From contig QFNC01000027.1 of assembly GCA_003240695.1 (NCBI GenBank), forward strand, positions 1 to 36,574: a DNA stretch of 36,574 bases, given 5' to 3'. The number at the start of each line of letters is the position of its first letter. The first letter of the stretch is position 1. A model generated the notes under the pieces. It was not told the DNA's origin, did no database searches, and worked only from the letters and a program-made list of their open reading frames with translations. The DNA comes from Pseudoxanthomonas suwonensis. Lineage in GTDB: Bacteria > Pseudomonadota > Gammaproteobacteria > Xanthomonadales > Xanthomonadaceae. The translations under genes were made by a program, and so were the position numbers. Shown piece after piece: positions 31,971 to 36,574 of this stretch.

Positions 31971-33500
31971 ATGACACGCACTGCACTTTCCCTGCTCATC
32001 GCCGCCGCGCTGGCACTGGCCGGCTGTGGCCACAACGCCGCTCCCGCGACCGGCAAGATCGGCACCACTGACGCACCCGACACCGACGCAGATACCGGTG
32101 GCTCGCGCAAGGGCGACTTCGGCCCGCCGCAGGGCGAGCCGGTGAAAGCCGTGCTGACCGCACCGCCGCTGGTGCCGCCGGCCACCGGCCGCAGTGCCCC
32201 GGCCAAGGTGATCGTGGAACTGGACGTGATCGAAAAGGATATGGAGATCTCCGAAGGCGTCACCTATACCTTCTGGACCTTCGGCGGCACCGTGCCCGGC
32301 AGTTTCATTCGCGTGCGCCAGGGCGACACGGTGGAATTCCACCTGCGCAACCTGCCCGACAGCAAGATGCCGCACAACATCGACCTGCACGGCGTGACCG
32401 GTCCGGGCGGCGGTGCGGCGGCCAGCTTCACCGCGCCCGGCCACCAGACGCAGTTCACCTTCAAGGCGCTCAACGCCGGCCTGTACGTGTACCACTGCGC
32501 CACCGCGCCGGTGGGCATGCACATCGCCAACGGCATGTACGGCCTGATCCTGGTGGAACCGCCCGAAGGCATGCCCAAGGTGGACCGCGAGTACTACGTG
32601 ATGCAGGGCGACTTCTACACCGCGGGCAACTACCACGACAAGGGCCACCAGGCCTTCGACATGGAGAAGGCGATCATGGAACATCCGACCTACGTGCTGT
32701 TCAACGGCAAGGAAGGCTCGATGACCAACGAAAACGCGCTGACCGCCAAGACCGGCGAAACCGTGCGCCTGTATGTTGGCAACGGCGGGCCCAATCTGGT
32801 CTCCAGTTTCCACGTGATCGGCGAGATCTTCGACAAGGTCTGGTACGAAGGCGGCACCAAGTTCCAGGAGAACGTGCAGACAACGCTGATCCCGGCCGGC
32901 GGCGCGGCGATGATGGAGTTCCACATGGAGGTGCCCGGCAGCTACGTGCTGGTCGACCACTCGATCTTCCGCGCCTTCAACAAGGGCGCGCTGGCGATCC
33001 TGAAGGCCGACGGTCCCGAGAACAAGGCGATCTTCTCCGGCCAGGAGGTGGACGAGGTGTACCTGGGCGACAAGGCCGCGTCGATCCAGTCCGGCGCGGT
33101 GGCCGCCGCGGTCTCGGCCAGGGACAGCGGCAGCATGACCAAGGACCAGAAGATCGCCGCCGGCAAGACCCTGTTCAACGGCACCTGCTCAACCTGCCAT
33201 GGTCCCAACGGCGACGGCATGGCCGGGGTGTTCCCGCCACTGGCCAACTCCGACTACGTCAAGGCCAGTCCGGACCGCATTCCCGAGATCGTGCTGCACG
33301 GCATGCAGGGTCCGGTCAAGGTGAACGGCAAGGACTACAACTCGATCATGCCGCCGATGGCGCAGCTGACCGATGACGAAGTGGCCTTCATCGCCACCTA
33401 CGTGCTGAACAGCTGGGGCAACCCGGGCGGCGAAGTGCACCGCGAGCAGGTGGCCAAGGCCCGCGCCAACAAGCCGGCCAACGCGTCGGCAGGGCACTGA
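31971..33500 (+). CDS. nirK: Copper nitrite reductase with C-terminal cytochrome c domain, lipoprotein
   Basis: Reduces nitrite to NO in the periplasm. The 509 aa begin with a lipoprotein signal (LALAGC, lipidated C19) and an acidic/Gly linker, then two cupredoxin domains of the AniA type. Type 1 Cu ligands are H135, C176, H184 and M189; type 2 ligands are H140, H175 and H330; catalytic D138 and H281 are intact. The C-terminal domain has haem c motif CSTCH at 406-410 and a Met ligand candidate in IMPPMAQL, so this is the three-domain haem-fused class known from Ralstonia. The fused haem likely takes electrons from a donor to the type 1 Cu. No strong Shine-Dalgarno. An FNR-type site lies 63 nt upstream. 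Confidence 0.96.
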   Translation: MTRTALSLLIAAALALAGCGHNAAPATGKIGTTDAPDTDADTGGSRKGDFGPPQGEPVKAVLTAPPLVPPATGRSAPAKVIVELDVIEKDMEISEGVTYTFWTFGGTVPGSFIRVRQGDTVEFHLRNLPDSKMPHNIDLHGVTGPGGGAAASFTAPGHQTQFTFKALNAGLYVYHCATAPVGMHIANGMYGLILVEPPEGMPKVDREYYVMQGDFYTAGNYHDKGHQAFDMEKAIMEHPTYVLFNGKEGSMTNENALTAKTGETVRLYVGNGGPNLVSSFHVIGEIFDKVWYEGGTKFQENVQTTLIPAGGAAMMEFHMEVPGSYVLVDHSIFRAFNKGALAILKADGPENKAIFSGQEVDEVYLGDKAASIQSGAVAAAVSARDSGSMTKDQKIAAGKTLFNGTCSTCHGPNGDGMAGVFPPLANSDYVKASPDRIPEIVLHGMQGPVKVNGKDYNSIMPPMAQLTDDEVAFIATYVLNSWGNPGGEVHREQVAKARANKPANASAGH

Positions 33501-33503
33501 GCC

Positions 33504-34265
33504 ATGCGCCCGCTGGCCACCACGCTCCTGCTGCTGGCCCTGCCCCTCGCCGCGCAGGGTGCCGAGAACGGCTGGGCACGGCTTCACGGTGGCCAGTTCC
33601 GTTCGGCGCTGAAGTACGAGGACCAGCCGCAGCTGACCATCGCCCCGTTCCAGATGATGACCACCCCGGTCAGCAACGGCCAGTTCCTGGACTTCGTGCG
33701 CAAGCATCCGCAATGGCAGCGCGGCAAGGCGCCTCGCGTGTTCGCCGAGGCCCGCTACCTGCAGCACTGGGCCGCGCCGCTGGACCTGGGTGATGCGGCC
33801 AAGCCCGAGCAGCCGGTGGTCAATGTCAGCTGGTTCGCGGCCGATGCGTATTGCCGCGCCCAGGGCGGTCGCCTGCCGACCTGGGCCGAATGGGAATACG
33901 TGGCCGCCGCCGACGAGCAGCATCGCGATGCGCGCAAGAACCCGGTGTGGCGCGAACGCATCCTGCGCTGGTATTCCAAACCATCCCGCGGTGCGCTGCC
34001 ACGGGTCGGGCTGCAGGCCGCCAATGCCTATGGCGTGCGCGACATCCACGGGCTGGTGTGGGAGTGGACCGAGGACTATTCCGCCCTGCTGGTGGACGTG
34101 GACAACCGCAAGCAGGGCGATGCCGACAGCAGTCGATTCTGCGGCGCCGGCGCGCTGTCGATGAACGACCGCGACAACTACGCCGTGCTGATGCGGGTGG
34201 CCATGCTGTCATCGCTGCAAGGCCAGGACGTCACCGGCAACATGGGGTTCCGCTGTGCACGGTGA
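33504..34265 (+). CDS. NirV-like formylglycine-generating-enzyme-fold protein
   Basis: A 253-aa protein with a signal peptide (cleavage after about AAQGA) and the SUMF1/FGE fold. Recognisable are GGQFRSALKYED, MMTTPVSNGQFLDFV, VVNVSWFAADAYCRAQGGRLPTWAEWEYVA, GVRDIHGLVWEWTEDY and the terminal TGNMGFRCAR. It starts 3 nt after nirK, the position of NirV in other denitrifiers. NirV is thought to assist nitrite reductase, but its activity is unproven. I do not see the paired active-site cysteines of true sulfatase-activating FGE. Confidence 0.9.
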   Translation: MRPLATTLLLLALPLAAQGAENGWARLHGGQFRSALKYEDQPQLTIAPFQMMTTPVSNGQFLDFVRKHPQWQRGKAPRVFAEARYLQHWAAPLDLGDAAKPEQPVVNVSWFAADAYCRAQGGRLPTWAEWEYVAAADEQHRDARKNPVWRERILRWYSKPSRGALPRVGLQAANAYGVRDIHGLVWEWTEDYSALLVDVDNRKQGDADSSRFCGAGALSMNDRDNYAVLMRVAMLSSLQGQDVTGNMGFRCAR

Positions 34266-34305
34266 TGCTGCCGTGCGGTGTCCATCACTGACCGGAGGCT
34301 CGGCC

Positions 34306-34881
34306 ATGCATCGCATCCTGCTCGTCCTGACCCTGCTGCTGGCACCGCTGTCGGCATGGGCAGCCAAGCCCGCGCCGCTGCCGGCCGACTCGGTCTACCA
34401 CCTGCAGGCCCCGATGACCGACCAGTCGGGCAAGCGCCATGCGTGGGCGCAGCTGCGCGGCAAGCCGCGGGTGGTGTCGATGTTCTACACCTCGTGCGCC
34501 TACATGTGTCCCCTGATCGTGGATGCCGGGTTGAACATCGACAAGGCGCTGACTCCGGCCCAGCGGGCCCGCATCGGCATCGTGCTGGTCAGCATGGACC
34601 CTGCGCGCGACACGCCTGCCGCGATGCTGTCGGTGGCCAGCAAGCGCAAGCTCGACCCGAAGCGCTGGATGCTGCTGCGTCCCGCGCCCAAGGATGTGCG
34701 CAACGTCGCCGGGGTGCTCGGCATCCGCTACCGGCTGCTGGCCGACGGCGAGTTCAACCACACCAGCGAACTGGTGCTGCTGGATGCCGACGGCCGCATC
34801 CTGGCCCGTACCGACAAGATCGGCAGCGCGCAGGATCCGGCCTTCCTGGCAGCGGTGCGCAAGGCGGCCGGCAAACCCTGA
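34306..34881 (+). CDS. SCO1/SenC family copper chaperone
   Basis: A 191-aa periplasmic thioredoxin-fold protein. It has a signal peptide ending near AWAA, the copper-binding C64-x3-C68 (TSCAYMCP) and H153 (FNHTSE). The start ATG 34306 has GGAGG 7 nt upstream. Such proteins deliver copper to Cu-containing enzymes. Placed 40 nt after nirV in the nirK operon, it probably metallates NirK rather than cytochrome oxidase. Confidence 0.92.
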   Translation: MHRILLVLTLLLAPLSAWAAKPAPLPADSVYHLQAPMTDQSGKRHAWAQLRGKPRVVSMFYTSCAYMCPLIVDAGLNIDKALTPAQRARIGIVLVSMDPARDTPAAMLSVASKRKLDPKRWMLLRPAPKDVRNVAGVLGIRYRLLADGEFNHTSELVLLDADGRILARTDKIGSAQDPAFLAAVRKAAGKP

Positions 34882-34972
34882 TACGGTCGTCGAGCGGCCC
34901 GCATCGTCACAGCACGCGGGCGGGCGGATTGCTCCAATGGCGCTTCTTCCATTTCCATCGATGCAGCCCGCC

Positions 34973-35479
34973 ATGACCCGATCCGCCGACCCCGCCACCG
35001 TTGCCCACGTCGACCTGAACCGCTATCTCGGCCTGTGGTACGAAATCGCCCGCCTGCCGATGTGGGCCGAGGACGACGGCGCCCGCGACATCACCGCCGA
35101 GTATGCGCTGAAGGACGACGGCCGCATCCGCGTGGTCAACCGCTGCATCGCCGAAGACGGGCAGATCGAGGAGGCCGAAGGCGAAGCACAGGTGGTCGAA
35201 GGCAGCGGCAATGCCAAGCTGGAAGTCACGTTCCTGCCCAAGGCACTGCGCTGGCTGCCCTTCACCAAGGGCGACTACTGGGTGCTGAAGCTGGATGCCG
35301 ACTACAACGTGGCGTTGGTGGGCACGCCCGACCGCAAGTACCTGTGGCTACTGGCCCGCAATGCCCAACTGGACGGCGGCACCCGGCTGGAGTACCTGGA
35401 CCACGCCCACCTGCTGGGCTACGACCTGGACAAGCTGATCATGCCCGACCAGACTGGGCGGGTGGCGCGCAGGGGGTGA
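34973..35479 (+). CDS. blc: Lipocalin family protein (Blc-like)
   Basis: A 168-aa bacterial lipocalin. The signature GxW motif is in DLNRYLGLWYEIARLP, followed by repeated strands (AEYAL, VVNRCIAEDG, LEVTFLPK, GDYWVLKLDADYN) and the terminal TRLEYLDHAHLLGYDL segment. E. coli Blc is an outer-membrane lipoprotein binding lysophospholipids. No lipobox is visible from the chosen start or from the upstream in-frame ATGs at 34961 and 34937, so this one may be cytoplasmic or the start may lie elsewhere. No good Shine-Dalgarno. Same strand as the nirK operon, 91 nt after it. Confidence 0.85.
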   Translation: MTRSADPATVAHVDLNRYLGLWYEIARLPMWAEDDGARDITAEYALKDDGRIRVVNRCIAEDGQIEEAEGEAQVVEGSGNAKLEVTFLPKALRWLPFTKGDYWVLKLDADYNVALVGTPDRKYLWLLARNAQLDGGTRLEYLDHAHLLGYDLDKLIMPDQTGRVARRG

Positions 35480-35594
35480 GGCAGCGCGTTGCTGGCAGCT
35501 GGCCTGTCACGCGAGGCAACACGCGGCAACGGCACTGGTCCGGTGCCGCTGCCGCTTCTGAACGATCCCGCTTCGCCAGATGGCAAAGATGCGT

Positions 35595-36574
35595 TCACCC
35601 GAATGCCAGCGGCTCCGGCCCGTGCAGCTGCTCCTGCGCATTGGCGCGCTCGCGCTGCTGCTGCCAGGCCAGATCGCGTTCGGCGTGCTGCTGCTTCACG
35701 TCTTCCAGCTCGCGCAGGCTGGCCTCGGCCGGGCTGGACGTGGCCACGTGCACCGGTACCGCGGCGGTGGCCGAGTACTCACGCAACGGGTAGTGGGCAT
35801 ACACGATCAGATTGCCCTGCGGATTCACCTGCTGGGTGGTCGCATGCACCGAGAAATCGACCCGCGCGGCCCCCTTCACCCCGGATTTGGTCATGTTCAA
35901 CAGCAGCGCGGCAGCGCCGTTGTCGGCCTGCTGCGGCGTGAGCGACAGGCCGTGCTGCGCGTGCAGCTGCTCGATGCGCTGGCGCAGGTCGTCGAGTTTG
36001 GCCTGGTCGGGGTGGGCGGGACGATGGTCGATGCCGGGATCGGCAGGCGATGGCGTTGGCGCGGATTCGCGCTGCGGTTGCGGGGTCGGTTGCTGTTCGG
36101 TCGGCACTGTCCGTGCAGCATCCCGCTCGGCAGCTTTCACCGCCTCGCGGATGGCAGCACTGCCGGTGATCGCCACGATGCGGTCGCTGCCGTCGGCCTC
36201 GCGCACGAAATGGGCGATCGGGCTGTCCACGCCCACCGCGGTGCCCGGCTCGCGCTTGATCTGCAGCACGCCCAGACCGATGCCGTGTTCCTCCTGGGTC
36301 CTGCGGAGGGCCGCATCGATCCCAGCCAGTTCGTGTGGATGCAATTCGACCCTGTTAATACGGTATGCGTAGGCCAAATGTTCCTGCCGCTGCTGGTCTG
36401 CCGTGCGCGCGACATATGCCGGCACCTGCGACAGCGTCTGTGCATGCCGGCCCAGATGGTTCTGCAATGCCTGCAGCGTGTACTCCAGTTCGGCATGGAT
36501 GCCGGGAGGGGCGGGCGCGCCGCTGCCGCGTTGCCCCAGCCACTGACCGTCGTCCTGGCGCTGGTACACCGTTC
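35595..36574 (-). CDS. XVIPCD-like C-terminal domain protein, candidate type IV secretion effector (N-terminus beyond window)
   Basis: The frame is open to the right edge, so the true start is outside; at least 324 residues are visible. The N-terminal part has QRQEHLAYAYRINRVELHPHEL and DSPIAHFVREADGSDRIVAI and belongs to no family I recognise. A Pro/Gln-rich linker (about residues 150-180) follows. The last about 140 residues (HPDQAKLDDLRQRIEQL, ADNGAAALLLNMTKSGV, VDFSVHATTQ, NLIVYAHYPL, SSPAEASLRELE and a Gln-rich helix) have the layout of the XVIPCD, which targets antibacterial effectors to the X-type IV secretion system. No immunity lipoprotein is downstream; it might be upstream, off the window. 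Domain assignment is by eye. Confidence 0.6.
   Translation of the reverse strand, partial: TVYQRQDDGQWLGQRGSGAPAPPGIHAELEYTLQALQNHLGRHAQTLSQVPAYVARTADQQRQEHLAYAYRINRVELHPHELAGIDAALRRTQEEHGIGLGVLQIKREPGTAVGVDSPIAHFVREADGSDRIVAITGSAAIREAVKAAERDAARTVPTEQQPTPQPQRESAPTPSPADPGIDHRPAHPDQAKLDDLRQRIEQLHAQHGLSLTPQQADNGAAALLLNMTKSGVKGAARVDFSVHATTQQVNPQGNLIVYAHYPLREYSATAAVPVHVATSSPAEASLRELEDVKQQHAERDLAWQQQRERANAQEQLHGPEPLAFG

Overview
This is a GC-rich chromosomal window that most resembles the family Xanthomonadaceae (Lysobacteraceae; Xanthomonas/Lysobacter/Luteimonas/Thermomonas-like). The reasons are a Clp-type Crp homologue divergent from speD, a trpE-G-D...trpC block beside clp, a Coq7 hydroxylase, and a protein at the right edge whose C-terminus looks like an XVIPCD, the type IV secretion signal of xanthomonads. 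No insertion sequence, prophage or CRISPR array is visible. Genus assignment is inference.

Layout. (1) 1-4.4 kb, minus strand: an assimilatory sulfur operon, cbs-like / UDP-sugar epimerase / cysD / cysN (cut by the left edge), with overlapping or nearly touching genes. (2) 4.5-7.3 kb: a YdcH/DUF465 microprotein, a lipoprotein plus coiled-coil secreted-protein pair, and a divergent pilU without pilT next to it. (3) 7.3-11.1 kb, minus strand: homogentisate-pathway genes fah-maiA, a 2OG-Fe dioxygenase, tRNA-Gln(CTG) with a clear terminator, and rplM-rpsI with a recognisable promoter and a leader of about 100 nt. (4) 11.1-15 kb: coq7, speD, clp, a GNAT acetyltransferase, a doubtful small membrane ORF and a PgpC-like HAD phosphatase. 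(5) 15-24.5 kb, minus strand: the tryptophan operon trpE-trpG-trpD ... trpC. Between trpD and trpC lies a tightly packed three-gene cyanophycin module: cyanophycinase (cphB), cyanophycin synthetase (cphA) and a second Mur-ligase-like protein that lacks the ATP-grasp half of CphA. The last of these overlaps the trpC start codon by 8 nt. Upstream of trpE is a possible Trp-rich leader ORF that can pair with the trpE ribosome-binding region. (6) 24.6-34.9 kb: yegS lipid kinase, then a denitrification / NO-defence island: FNR-family regulator, quinol NO reductase (norB/norZ), nnrS, a SirB2-like membrane protein, a cysteine-synthase-fold PLP enzyme, haem-fused NirK, NirV-like protein and a SCO copper chaperone. 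FNR/DNR-type palindromes precede norB, nnrS and nirK. (7) 34.9-36.6 kb: lipocalin (blc) and the partial XVIPCD-like protein.

Working together: the FNR-type regulator probably senses low oxygen (four candidate Fe-S cysteines) and activates the three sites. NirK reduces nitrite to NO, the single-subunit qNOR reduces NO to N2O, and NnrS limits NO damage. No nitrate or N2O reductase is in the window. CphA would polymerise Asp and Arg into cyanophycin and CphB would degrade it to beta-Asp-Arg. Embedding this storage system in the trp operon, together with the uncharacterised Mur-like partner, is the most unusual feature of the window.
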